The notes below the pieces were generated by a model that did not search any database, had not been told where the DNA came from, and worked only from the letters and a program-made list of their open reading frames with translations. Source: Cytophagales bacterium (lineage in GTDB: Bacteria; Bacteroidota; Bacteroidia; Cytophagales; Bernardetiaceae). From it: a DNA stretch of 64,000 nucleotides. The DNA is taken from NCBI GenBank assembly GCA_013299045.1, contig JAAFJX010000010.1, forward strand, positions 1 through 64,000, written 5' to 3'. A program made the position numbers and the translations under genes. Below, piece after piece: positions 44,400 to 52,223 of this stretch (positions are counted from its first letter, which is position 1; each line of letters starts with the position of its first letter).

Positions 44400-46313
44400 T
44401 TATTTATCTTTGAGTGCTTCTCTTTGTGTGGCGTATAGTTTGGCATTGATATTGGCAAAATGACTACCTATATGCCGTCTGAAGAACGCATTGGTGGAGT
44501 AGCGCGTGCTGGTGAGGTAATAATTCTCTATGTTGTACTTTACCATTTCAAAGAAAAGGGGTTCAGCATCATGCCCCAAATAAAAGTTATCATAGTTCAC
44601 CACCACATGGCACTTGCGCTGCAAAGCCAAAAATTGTTTGTCCAGCATTTCTCGCAAAGCCCATACGTCAGGCTCTTGGTAGAGGCTAATGCCTTCCAAA
44701 TTGATATAAAGCGTGTTGCTGTCAGCCTCATAGTGCATACGTTCGCCCGGACTGAGGGCTTCGTCCTTGCGGATTTTCATGAGTTGTGGTGCAAAAATTC
44801 TTGCATCCATTAGTGCCAAGTCTTTGGAAATAAGTGGTTTGAACTCCATTTTTTGTAGAATATCGCGCTCTAAATCTATACCTGGTGCTATCTCAATGAG
44901 TTCCAAACCTTCGGGCAGCAGCCTAAAAACAGCGCGCTCTGTAATGTAAAAAACAGTTTGGCCTTTTTGAGCGGAAAACTGCCCGTTAAAAGTAATTTGA
45001 GATACTTTTTGTTTGAATTTAAGTTCTTGAGAATCTTGTTTGATACGGATTTCGCCATTTTCTATCTGCATATCACACTTGGCCGTAAAAGTTCCCATAA
45101 AATACACTGCTTTAGCATTTTGGCTAATATTGATGAAGCCCCCCGCCCCCGCGATTCGGTTCGCAAATTTGCTCACATTCACATTACCCGAAGCATCGGC
45201 TTCGGCCATACCCAAAAAGGCTTGGTCAAGACCACCTCCATCATAGAAGTCAAACTGCGCTGGCTGGCTTACAATGGCGTGTGCATTCGCTACAGCCCCA
45301 AAACTCAAACCACTGGCCGGAATGCCCCCAATGCCCCCTGGTTCTACTGTAAGTGTGATATAATCCAACACGTTTTCCTCGTTCGCGACAGAAGCCACGC
45401 CTTCGGGCATACCAATTCCTAAATTAACAACTGAGTTGATTTTCAGAAACATAGAGGCTCTCCGCGCAATGATTTTGCGGGCACTTAGCGGCAAAGGTTT
45501 CACCATAGACTTTGGGACGGAAATCTCGCCTGTATAAGCGGGGTTGTACTGCTCGGCAAACGTTTGAGCATGGTTTTCGGGGCTTGCCACCACCACACAG
45601 TCTACCAAAATACCAGGTATAACCACCATTTGCGGATTGATGCGGTGGTAGTTCGTAACGCGCTCTACCTGCACAATCACGATGCCGCCCGAATTTTTGA
45701 CGGCTTGCGCCATAGCGAGGGCCTCCAACACAAGCGCCTCTTTTTCCATAGAAATATTGCCTTCGGAGTCTGCTGTAGTACCGCGAAGCAGCGCCACATT
45801 CAAAGGAAAGGCTTTGTAAAAAAGATATTCTTTGTTTTCTATTTCAAGAATTTTAACCAAATCTTCCTTGGTTTGGGCGTTCATTTTGCCTCCTTCGTAG
45901 CGCGGGTCTACGAATGTATGCAACCCAACTTCGGTAATAGTTCCCGGTTTTTTGGCTGCTATATCTCTAAAAAGATGAGAAATGACTCCCTGCGGGAAAT
46001 TATAGGCTTCAATTTTACCCTCAAGGGCAAGTTTGCCTAGCGAAGGTACTAAGCCCCAGTGCCCGCCAATGATGCGCCTGACCATACCCTCATGTGCAAA
46101 GTGGTTCAAGCCGCGAGTTTTGCCGTCGCCTTGCCCAGCCGCATAAAAAAGCGTCAAATTTTTGGGGCTTTGGGTTCTTAAAAAGCGCTTTTCTATGGCC
46201 AAAGCCAATTCTTCGGCAAAGCCAATGCCTACAAAACCCTCCGTGGCTATTACATCTCCATCATTAATTAGTTCAGCAGCTTCTTCAGCACTCACTATTT
46301 TGTTACGGTTCAT
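44400..46313 (-). CDS. Acyl-CoA:acetate CoA-transferase (YdiF/propionate CoA-transferase family), C-terminally extended
   Basis: 637 aa against about 520-530 for typical single-chain family I CoA-transferases. The N-terminal half carries AEEAAELINDGDVIATEGFVGIG, GQGDGKTRGLNHFAHEGMVRRIIGGHWGL and FVDPRYEGGKMN. The C-terminal catalytic half has LGIGMPEGVASVANEE and the catalytic Glu in TVEPGGIGGIPASG. These enzymes move CoA between acyl-CoA and acetate, propionate or acetoacetate. Residues beyond ~525 (SPGERMHYEADSNTLYINLEG, then CHVVVNYDNFYLG) form an additional domain of unknown role. It lies alone between mobile debris and a methyltransferase. Confidence 0.85.
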   Translation of the reverse strand: MNRNKIVSAEEAAELINDGDVIATEGFVGIGFAEELALAIEKRFLRTQSPKNLTLFYAAGQGDGKTRGLNHFAHEGMVRRIIGGHWGLVPSLGKLALEGKIEAYNFPQGVISHLFRDIAAKKPGTITEVGLHTFVDPRYEGGKMNAQTKEDLVKILEIENKEYLFYKAFPLNVALLRGTTADSEGNISMEKEALVLEALAMAQAVKNSGGIVIVQVERVTNYHRINPQMVVIPGILVDCVVVASPENHAQTFAEQYNPAYTGEISVPKSMVKPLPLSARKIIARRASMFLKINSVVNLGIGMPEGVASVANEENVLDYITLTVEPGGIGGIPASGLSFGAVANAHAIVSQPAQFDFYDGGGLDQAFLGMAEADASGNVNVSKFANRIAGAGGFINISQNAKAVYFMGTFTAKCDMQIENGEIRIKQDSQELKFKQKVSQITFNGQFSAQKGQTVFYITERAVFRLLPEGLELIEIAPGIDLERDILQKMEFKPLISKDLALMDARIFAPQLMKIRKDEALSPGERMHYEADSNTLYINLEGISLYQEPDVWALREMLDKQFLALQRKCHVVVNYDNFYLGHDAEPLFFEMVKYNIENYYLTSTRYSTNAFFRRHIGSHFANINAKLYATQREALKDK

Positions 46314-46397
46314 AGAAAATATCGTTTTGAGGGTTAGATATGGATTCCAAAGCTAAACAAGAGTCTTTGAAAATAAAAGAAAAGCGGCTCAAAGATT

Positions 46398-46580
46398 GGT
46401 TTCCGCATCAAAAATACTTGTATATTTGGCCTTAACTTTTACCTATGCCTATAAGTTCATATTTTAGTGTCGTCCAAGATTTTCGTGAAAAAATAAGTAT
46501 AAAAAGAAAACAAAAAAAAGCCCACCAAGACAACCTCTATCTCTTGAAATTATTATCCTAAATTTTGATGCGGAAAACCT
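46398..46580 (+). mobile_element. MITE-like element or internally deleted IS
   Basis: TTTCCGCATCAAAA at 46400-46413 is repeated inverted as TTTTGATGCGGAAA at 46563-46576, with partly matching flanks (GATTGG / AATCAGG). Between the repeats are a TATATTTG promoter box (46421-46428) and an ORF starting at 46445 (MPISSYFSVVQDFREKISIK, 39 codons) that looks like a truncated transposase start. No target-site duplication was identified. A transposase family cannot be assigned. Confidence 0.55.
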
Positions 46581-46585
46581 GATTT

Positions 46586-46616
46586 TTGTTTGATTAAGTC
46601 AAAAGCCTTAACTTTG
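46586..46616 (+). promoter_or_regulatory. Promoter of the methyltransferase gene
   Basis: TTG at 46586-46588, a 20-base spacer and TAACTTTG at 46609-46616, 34 bases before the ATG. The -33 element lies just outside the inverted repeat of the small element. Confidence 0.55.
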
Positions 46617-46650
46617 CGTTTTTAAAGCCTATTTTCAAAAAAACTTTGGC

Positions 46651-47424
46651 ATGATGTTCAAAACCACAGAAATAACCGCCTACGACATTCCTAGCGACAA
46701 TGTTATTCACCAACGCTTGTTTTTCGCTTATGAGCAGAGTGTGCAACACATCAAAGGCCGAATGCTTGAAGTAGGCTGTGGTGTAGGCAAGGGCTTGGAG
46801 CTTTTTAAAGATGCTTGTACGCATTACACGGCCATTGACAAAAATACGGCGCTCATCAAGTACTTGGCAGCCAAATACCCTGATTATCGCTTCATTGATG
46901 CCTTTATTCCGCCCTTCAAAGGTTTAGAAGACAACAGTTTTGACTCTCTCGTAACGCAACAGGTCATAGAGCATATTGACGATGACCACCAGTTTCTGCG
47001 CGAAATTCACCGCGTACTCAAGCCTGGCGGCTGCGCTATCATCACAACTCCCAATATCAAAATGTCTCTGACACGAAACCCTTGGCACGTCCGCGAATAC
47101 AACACAACAGAGTTTAAGGCGCTTTTGAGCAAATATTTTTCGAAAGTTGACCTCAAAGGAGTTACTGGTAGCCAAGCTGTTATGGATTATTACGAAGAAA
47201 ATAAGCGTTCTGTGCAACGCATTACCCGTTTCGATTTACTCAATTTGCAATATCGACTGCCTCGCACGCTCCTGCAAATTCCTTATGATTTTTTGAACCG
47301 CAGAAACCGCAAAAAACTGCAACAGCAAGCCCAAACCCTGGTAGGCAAAGTAAGCACAGCCGACTACTGGCTCACAGACCAAACAGAAACCGCTTTTGAT
47401 TTCTTTGCGATTGTTGAAAAATAG
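46651..47424 (+). CDS. Class I SAM-dependent methyltransferase
   Basis: 257 aa. A Methyltransf_11-type Rossmann domain with motif I LEVGCGVGKGLELF (~36-49), the acidic ribose ligand in YTAIDKNTALI, the motif IV region SFDSLVTQQVIEHIDDD and the post-motif VLKPGGCAIITTPN. The C-terminal ~90 residues are basic (NRRNRKKLQQQAQ) and may contact the substrate. No feature fixes the substrate; small molecules and lipids are both possible. The start could be the first or second Met. Confidence 0.82.
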   Translation: MMFKTTEITAYDIPSDNVIHQRLFFAYEQSVQHIKGRMLEVGCGVGKGLELFKDACTHYTAIDKNTALIKYLAAKYPDYRFIDAFIPPFKGLEDNSFDSLVTQQVIEHIDDDHQFLREIHRVLKPGGCAIITTPNIKMSLTRNPWHVREYNTTEFKALLSKYFSKVDLKGVTGSQAVMDYYEENKRSVQRITRFDLLNLQYRLPRTLLQIPYDFLNRRNRKKLQQQAQTLVGKVSTADYWLTDQTETAFDFFAIVEK

Positions 47425-47493
47425 GCCAGTAAAGCCCTTTCTAATATCTAAACCATTGATTTATAGTATCTAAAAAGTTTTTGAAAAAGAATT

Positions 47494-47524
47494 TTGCACG
47501 GCGCAATATTTAGCACTAATTTTG
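47494..47524 (+). promoter_or_regulatory. Promoter of mdh
   Basis: TTG at 47494-47496, a 20-base spacer and TAATTTTG at 47517-47524. Confidence 0.5.
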
Positions 47525-47569
47525 AGCCTAGTTAGTTCAGTATAATTCTTAAAAAAATCAAAGTTTACC

Positions 47570-48511
47570 ATGAAAGTAACCGTTGTAGGTGCAGGAAATG
47601 TAGGCGCTACTTGCGCAGACGTATTGGCATATAAAGAAATTGCCAATGAAATTGTACTTTTGGACATCAAAGAGGGCTGGGCAGAAGGCAAGGCGCTAGA
47701 CATCTGGCAGAAAGCCCCCATTGACTTGTATGACTCCCGTACCGTAGGCGTAACCAACGATTATAGCCGCACGGCTAACTCGGACATCGTCGTTATTACC
47801 TCAGGCTTGCCGCGCAAACCTGGCATGACACGCGACGACCTCATTGCCACAAACGCCAAAATTGTTAATGGAGTTACCGAAAGTGTGGTCAAGTACTCGC
47901 CAAACGCCATCATCATTGTGGTTTCTAACCCCTTGGACGTAATGACCTACGCCGCTCATATTACCTCTAAGCTCCCCCGTACTCGCGTGATTGGCATGGC
48001 TGGTATTCTGGATACTGCCCGCTACCGTGCTTTTTTGGCAGAAGCCCTCAACGTTTCGCCAAAGGATATTTCGGCTATGATTCTGGGCGGACACGGCGAC
48101 ACCATGGTGCCTCTGCCTCGTTATACCACCGTGAGCGGTATTCCTGTAACAGAACTCATTGATGCTGATAAACTAGAGGCCATCGTGAAACGAACCATCA
48201 ACGGAGGCGGAGAACTCGTCAAGCTCATGGGCACTTCGGCTTGGTATGCGCCAGGCTCGGCTGCTGCCCAAATGGTGGAAGCCATTAGCCGCGACCAGAA
48301 GCGCGTGCTGCCTGTTTGCATACAGCTAGACGGAGAGTATGGCATTAAGAATTGCTACCTAGGCGTACCGGCTATTTTGGGCAAAAACGGCGTAGAAAAA
48401 GTACTAGAACTCCAGCTCAACGCAGCCGAAAAAGAGCTTCTAATGACCTCACGCAAGCACGTAAACGACGTGATGGAAGCCTATGACAAAATTATGACTA
48501 CAGCCAACTAA
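47570..48511 (+). CDS. mdh: Malate dehydrogenase (LDH-like type)
   Basis: 313 aa. An NAD-dependent TCA-cycle enzyme, malate to oxaloacetate. Seen: MKVTVVGAGNVGATCADVLA (Rossmann Gly motif), the NAD-selecting Asp in IVLLDIKEGWAEGKA, the substrate-binding GLPRKPGMTRDDLI arginines (~81-93), NPLDVMTYAA, and the catalytic His in ILGGHGDTMVPLPRY (~175). The mobile loop GLPRKPGMTR reads as malate- rather than lactate-specific. The protein belongs to the tetrameric LDH-like branch common in Bacteroidota. A terminator follows. Confidence 0.95.
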   Translation: MKVTVVGAGNVGATCADVLAYKEIANEIVLLDIKEGWAEGKALDIWQKAPIDLYDSRTVGVTNDYSRTANSDIVVITSGLPRKPGMTRDDLIATNAKIVNGVTESVVKYSPNAIIIVVSNPLDVMTYAAHITSKLPRTRVIGMAGILDTARYRAFLAEALNVSPKDISAMILGGHGDTMVPLPRYTTVSGIPVTELIDADKLEAIVKRTINGGGELVKLMGTSAWYAPGSAAAQMVEAISRDQKRVLPVCIQLDGEYGIKNCYLGVPAILGKNGVEKVLELQLNAAEKELLMTSRKHVNDVMEAYDKIMTTAN

Positions 48512-48532
48512 ATTGTATTGTAAAGCCGTTGG

Positions 48533-48577
48533 CAAGCCTATGAGGTTTTTTAGGAAGCCTTGTAGGCTTTTTTTATA
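48533..48577 (+). terminator. Terminator after mdh
   Basis: AAGCCTA at 48534-48540 pairs with TAGGCTT at 48563-48569, or AAGCC-TTGTA-GGCTT forms a shorter local stem. TTTTTT follows. Confidence 0.65.
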
Positions 48578-48606
48578 GTAAATGATTGAGTTTTTGAAGG
48601 GTAGGC

Positions 48607-48692
48607 TACTTAGTCGTCCCTTAAAATACATCTAAGACATTTACTATCAGTAAATTAAACAAGTATTTCTACTTTAAAATATCTTAGTTGTT
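48607..48692 (+). repeat. Dispersed intergenic repeat (TAGTCGTCCCTTAAAA family), copy 3
   Basis: The best-preserved copy: TAGTCGTCCCTTAAAATACA, then ACTATCAGTAAATTAAAC and CTTTAAAATATCTTAGTTG. It matches 29128-29215 on the same strand and 299-435 on the opposite strand. Confidence 0.8.
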
Positions 48693-48693
48693 A

Positions 48694-48988
48694 ATTAAAA
48701 CCGTCCTTTCCGCAGAGTTGCGGGGGTTTTTGAACGAAAGCAGCCTCTTAAATTAACCTCTCTTGAGTCGTCAAAAAGCCCTTTTTGAGTTTCTTAAGTT
48801 CTAATTGCCCTCTTTTCACTTTTGTAGAGGCCATTTTCTTGCGTTTTCAAATAACTTTTTGTCAAATTCCTTATATCTAACTTTTTGACTAATGATTGTT
48901 TTTCTACAATTTATTGGGCGTTCCCGCTTCGCGGTCGTTCGTCTTTGGGCTTCGCTTCGCTTCGGTGCTACGCACTAAACCCGCCGCC
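48694..48988 (-). repeat. Right arm of the 295-bp inverted repeat
   Basis: Its reverse complement matches positions 1-295 without gaps and with about ten substitutions. The GC-rich GAAGCGAAGCGAAGC end faces right here and left at position 1, so the two arms point outwards. Confidence 0.9.
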
Positions 48989-49102
48989 TCTCTAACGCCA
49001 ATACAGGCCAATAGACGTACTCAATAACAAAAAAAAGAGATAAAGCGGCAAACCCGCTTGATGCCTAAAAATTGCTTTTGTCCTATTTTGCCTTAGCTAT
49101 AG

Positions 49103-49156
49103 GATAGCCGTATGATAGCCGTATGATAGCCGTATCATAGCCGTAGTTGGCCGTAC
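49103..49156 (+). repeat. Tandem repeat of GATAGCCGTAT
   Basis: Three 11-base units GATAGCCGTAT, then a CATAGCCGTAG variant and a half unit TTGGCCGTAC. The last ~23 bases match the reverse complement of 29015-29042 with about two differences. Confidence 0.85.
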
Positions 49157-49388
49157 TTTAAAAGTAAAGCCTCTATCTTAGAAAAGTACAATTATTCGCT
49201 TCCCAAAACGTACATCTCTCAGAGAGGTTAATTAAGAGCTTGTTTTTAGAGGTCGCCATAAAAGTAAGGATTATTATCAAGTAACAATATTTTTGTAGTA
49301 CAACTTCTCAGAATCATTTTTTTAGCGTACTTTTGACGTGTACTCTATTTTGTTATTTACGTAGTGAGCATCTTGAAATTTTGTTACA

Positions 49389-50702
49389 ATGAACGAACAT
49401 TTAAAAACGTGGGCACGGCATTTGGGCGGTGTGGTTGCTGTATTTGCATTTATTGCGCTTTTAGGCTCAGTAGCGCTGAATATTGATTTCTTAAACCCGT
49501 TTGAGCAAACCCTGAAGGACTTTAGGCTAACCGACCTTTATTTCTCCAAGCTCAGAAATGACTCAGAAATAGAACGAGATACCAATATTGTTCTTGTGAA
49601 TATAGGTACACTGCCTCGTGATGAGATTGCAAAGCAAATCAATATTTTGAGCGACTATAAACCCAAAGTGATTGGCCTTGATGCCATGTTTGACGGCCCA
49701 CGCGACGAACCCATTGATAGTGCGCTGACGGCAGCATTTATAAAAGCTGGCAACGTGGTTTTGGCCTGCTCGCTTTCGCATGATACACTCATCAAGAAGG
49801 AGCTTATCTATACGGAGATGTGGCGGCCAATAGAGCGCTTTTCTAAAAACGTAGAACTTGCTTATGCCAACATGGTTACGGAAGAAAAAGGCGCGACGAT
49901 GGACGATTTTGCTACAAGCCGCGTGTTTAGCCCTTACGAAACGCTTGTGGAAGGCAAAGCCAAACCTAAGCAAGAGCTCTTTTTTTCAACTGCCATTAGC
50001 AAACGTTTTGCTCCCAAGCGCGTAGAAGAGTTCATGGCTAGAACCAGCCAAGACCACCTTGAATTTATTAATTACCGAGGAAACTGGAACAAGTTTACTG
50101 TTCTGGACGTTCAGGACGTACTTGACACAAATTTTGTAGGCGACATCATCAAAGACAAAATTGTTCTTATGGGCTATATGGGCGAAGACTACCGCGCACT
50201 CACCTGGGACGGCGACCGCTTTTACACACCGCTTAATCCCAATCTTGTAGGCAGAACCCTCCCCGATATGTATGGGGTAGTTGTGCACGCCAACATCGTT
50301 TCTATGATAACAAGCGGGCAGTATATCAATAAACTTCCCTCTTGGCTGAATTACTTAGCAGCGGTTTTTATCGTCCTTTTTAATGTAGTCATCTTTTCTT
50401 TTATATATTATAGCGAAAAATTAGGACTTTGGTATGATGTTTGCACAAAAGTTATTCAGTTCGTTCAAGTAATATTCTTAGCATTTGCAGCTCTGTATAT
50501 CTTAGATGAATTTGGAACGATTATTGAAACAGGTTTAACCATGCTTTGCATTGCTCTAGTGGGAGACTTACTTGAGGTTTATTTGGCGATATCTTCTAAC
50601 ATAGCGAATACTATACGCCAATGGAAAATCAAGAGGCAAGCCAAAGACGCAGAGCAAGCAGACTTGAACCCAAACAATACAAATACAATTACAAACCAAT
50701 AA
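49389..50702 (+). CDS. CHASE2-domain membrane sensor without an output domain
   Basis: 437 aa. One N-terminal membrane span (~12-32), a periplasmic CHASE2 domain (~35-310) with family features (NPFEQTLKDFRLTDLYFSKL, NIVLVNIG, LSDYKPKVIGLDAMFDG, INYRGNWNKFTVLDVQDVL, IKDKIVLMGYMGEDY, MYGVVVHANIVSMI), then three spans (~318-400) and a short basic cytoplasmic tail. CHASE2 usually senses an unknown periplasmic signal for a kinase or cyclase. Here no catalytic domain follows, so signalling must go through a partner. The FecR-like gene starts 26 bases downstream and is surely co-transcribed. Confidence 0.9.
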   Translation: MNEHLKTWARHLGGVVAVFAFIALLGSVALNIDFLNPFEQTLKDFRLTDLYFSKLRNDSEIERDTNIVLVNIGTLPRDEIAKQINILSDYKPKVIGLDAMFDGPRDEPIDSALTAAFIKAGNVVLACSLSHDTLIKKELIYTEMWRPIERFSKNVELAYANMVTEEKGATMDDFATSRVFSPYETLVEGKAKPKQELFFSTAISKRFAPKRVEEFMARTSQDHLEFINYRGNWNKFTVLDVQDVLDTNFVGDIIKDKIVLMGYMGEDYRALTWDGDRFYTPLNPNLVGRTLPDMYGVVVHANIVSMITSGQYINKLPSWLNYLAAVFIVLFNVVIFSFIYYSEKLGLWYDVCTKVIQFVQVIFLAFAALYILDEFGTIIETGLTMLCIALVGDLLEVYLAISSNIANTIRQWKIKRQAKDAEQADLNPNNTNTITNQ

Positions 50703-50728
50703 TTTAACAAACAAAATCCTGAAAAGTC

Positions 50729-51682
50729 ATGAAAACCTTTATTTTATCTACTTTCGCTGCTTTGTTGCTGCTTGTTCATGGAGTATCTGCTCAGTCCGAC
50801 TTTGCTTTTAGCGTTATCGCTTCTAAAGGAAACAGCACGGTAGGTAATACACCTCTCAAGAATGGTTCTAAAGTTACCTCAGACCAAACCATCAATGTGC
50901 CTGCTGGCGCTTATTTGGGTCTTTCGCACAAAAACGGCAAAACCATTGAAATCAAAGCTGCTGGCGCACACCGCGTAAGCGAGCTCGAAAAACAAGTTAA
51001 AGCAACAGGCGCTAGCAGCCTCACCTCTAAGTATGCTACCTACGTGGCTTCTGAAATTACAGCAAGCAGTGGGAGTGGCGACAGCCGTCTTGGCAAAATG
51101 GTTAAAACGGGTTCAGTAAAACGCGGTATGCCTAAAGGCATTTTGGCCTTTACACACGCCAGCGAAAAAATGGCTAAACTCTTAGGTAATGAACTCGTTA
51201 TCACTTGGGCTTTTGATGAAGCAACTGCTGGTGGTGTGAAAGAAGGCGATGTCCCTGCCTATGATTTGGTTATTGAAGACCTCTTTGGCAAAGAAATTTT
51301 CCGTACAGAAGTGGCTGGCAATAGCTACATCTTCAACTGGGACGAAAAAGCCAAAAATATGCAACAAATTACTTACTCTATCAAGGCAAAAAACCATTCT
51401 GAAGTCGCTACTGCCGAAAAAATTGCTGTACAACGCATTTCTGGCAACAGCGCTCAAGAGTATAACAAAGATTTGGCTGCTTTTGGCGACGACAACAGTG
51501 CCTTGATTCACATCATTCGCGCTAACTACTTTGAAGAAAAAGGCTTGATTCTGGACGCTAAGGCATCTTACGAAAATGCTCTCGAAATTGCTCCAGAAGT
51601 TGATGACTTCAAATCACTCTACAAAGAGTTCTTGGGTCGCCACAAAATGACCAAAGATACTTTTGACAAAAAGTTTGACTAG
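50729..51682 (+). CDS. Secreted FecR-like protein paired with the CHASE2 sensor
   Basis: 317 aa. Signal peptide (1-21, ending VSAQ). The segment FSVIASKGNSTVGNTPLKNGSKVTSDQTINVPAGAYLGLSHKNG resembles the FecR domain (a beta sandwich with a 'G.v..dq.i....'-type core). The middle (ELVITWAFDEAT ... YDLVIEDLFGKEIFRTEV ... YSIKAKNH) looks like a fibronectin-type fold, and the C-terminal ~70 residues (LIHIIRANYFEEKGLILDAKASYENALEIAPE) form a TPR-like hairpin. FecR-like and CHASE2 proteins are neighbours in other bacteria, supporting a shared envelope-sensing role. A terminator follows. Confidence 0.75.
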   Translation: MKTFILSTFAALLLLVHGVSAQSDFAFSVIASKGNSTVGNTPLKNGSKVTSDQTINVPAGAYLGLSHKNGKTIEIKAAGAHRVSELEKQVKATGASSLTSKYATYVASEITASSGSGDSRLGKMVKTGSVKRGMPKGILAFTHASEKMAKLLGNELVITWAFDEATAGGVKEGDVPAYDLVIEDLFGKEIFRTEVAGNSYIFNWDEKAKNMQQITYSIKAKNHSEVATAEKIAVQRISGNSAQEYNKDLAAFGDDNSALIHIIRANYFEEKGLILDAKASYENALEIAPEVDDFKSLYKEFLGRHKMTKDTFDKKFD

Positions 51683-51712
51683 TCCTTTCGGATTAAATCA
51701 TCTTTAAAATGA

Positions 51713-51749
51713 ATGCAAAGAGGCTGCCGCAAAGGTGGCCTCTTTTTGC
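51713..51749 (+). terminator. Terminator of the CHASE2/FecR-like operon
   Basis: GCAAAGAGGC (51715-51724) pairs with GGCCTCTTTTTGC; the T-run lies within the 3' arm. Confidence 0.75.
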
Positions 51750-51771
51750 GTAAATGCCGTATATTGTAATT

Positions 51772-51830
51772 GGCAAAACCTCAAGCGCTTCTCGCGGCCT
51801 GCCACGCCCAGCATCAAACAAAAGCCAATA
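51772..51830 (+). repeat. Dispersed repeat TGGCAAAA/CTCAAG, copy 2
   Basis: TTGGCAAAACCTCAAGCGC, then GGCCTGCCACGC and GCATCAAACAAAAGC align with 29230-29285, with a three-base insertion before GCATCAAAC. Confidence 0.7.
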
Positions 51831-52151
51831 GCTAAAACAACAGAGAGTGAAATCTTATGAGCAGCTATATTTTGCAAAAGAGTTCATCAAAACTGGCCTT
51901 TGGCGAGGCTTGATTTTTTTTGCTATGCCCTACGGTCGGAACTTTCAGCTCGCGCTTTAGTTCTGCATTAAGGCAAAAAGTGGAGAAGAGAAGTCTATCA
52001 AAGGCCGTCAAGGTGTTCCTAAAGCAGATAAATCAATTGATGTGCTTGTTCTTATGCAGTCTTTTTAAGGGGCGACTAAACTATTAAAAAAAAATTTACT
52101 TTTTCTATTTCTTTTACCATACTTTTTGGGTCTATGTATTAGGCAAGGTTT

Positions 52152-52194
52152 TGTCTTTGCGGACTGAAACGCTCTTGTTTCGGCTTTTTCTTTT
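52152..52194 (+). promoter_or_regulatory. Array copy 1: promoter remnant and 5' leader hairpin
   Basis: TGTCTTTG (52152-52159) stands where the other copies have TAnnTTTG, so the -7 box has lost its key A. The hairpin CTGAAAC-GCTCTT-GTTTCGG (52164-52183), followed by CTTTTTCTTTT, is intact. Confidence 0.6.
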
Positions 52195-52223
52195 AAATTT
52201 TAACCCAAAAACAAACAAAACTC

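Larger units (their letters stand above)
46314..46650. other. 337-bp gap containing a small terminal-inverted-repeat element
   Basis: No normal gene. It holds the candidate MITE or IS remnant described separately (46398-46580) and the promoter of the methyltransferase gene. Confidence 0.6.
48512..49388. other. 877-bp gene-free repeat cluster
   Basis: Contents in order: the mdh terminator, the dispersed repeat (48607-48692), the right arm of the 295-bp inverted repeat (48694-48988), the ATAGCCGTAT tandem repeat (49103-49156), and a ~22-base fragment (49221-49242) matching part of the left arm around 226-248 in direct orientation. No gene, tRNA or clear promoter for the CHASE2 gene was seen. 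Confidence 0.75.
51683..52223. other. 541-bp gap before the lipoprotein array
   Basis: After the terminator come a copy of the TGGCAAAA/CTCAAG repeat (51772-51830), about 200 bases without recognisable features, an inverted TTTTTAAGGGGCGACTA motif of the dispersed family (~52064-52078), and the first array promoter and leader hairpin. No gene seen. Confidence 0.6.

Noticed and set aside
49103-49156. Possible CRISPR array
   Set aside because: Repeat units are 11 bases and directly adjacent with no spacers, and no cas gene is near.
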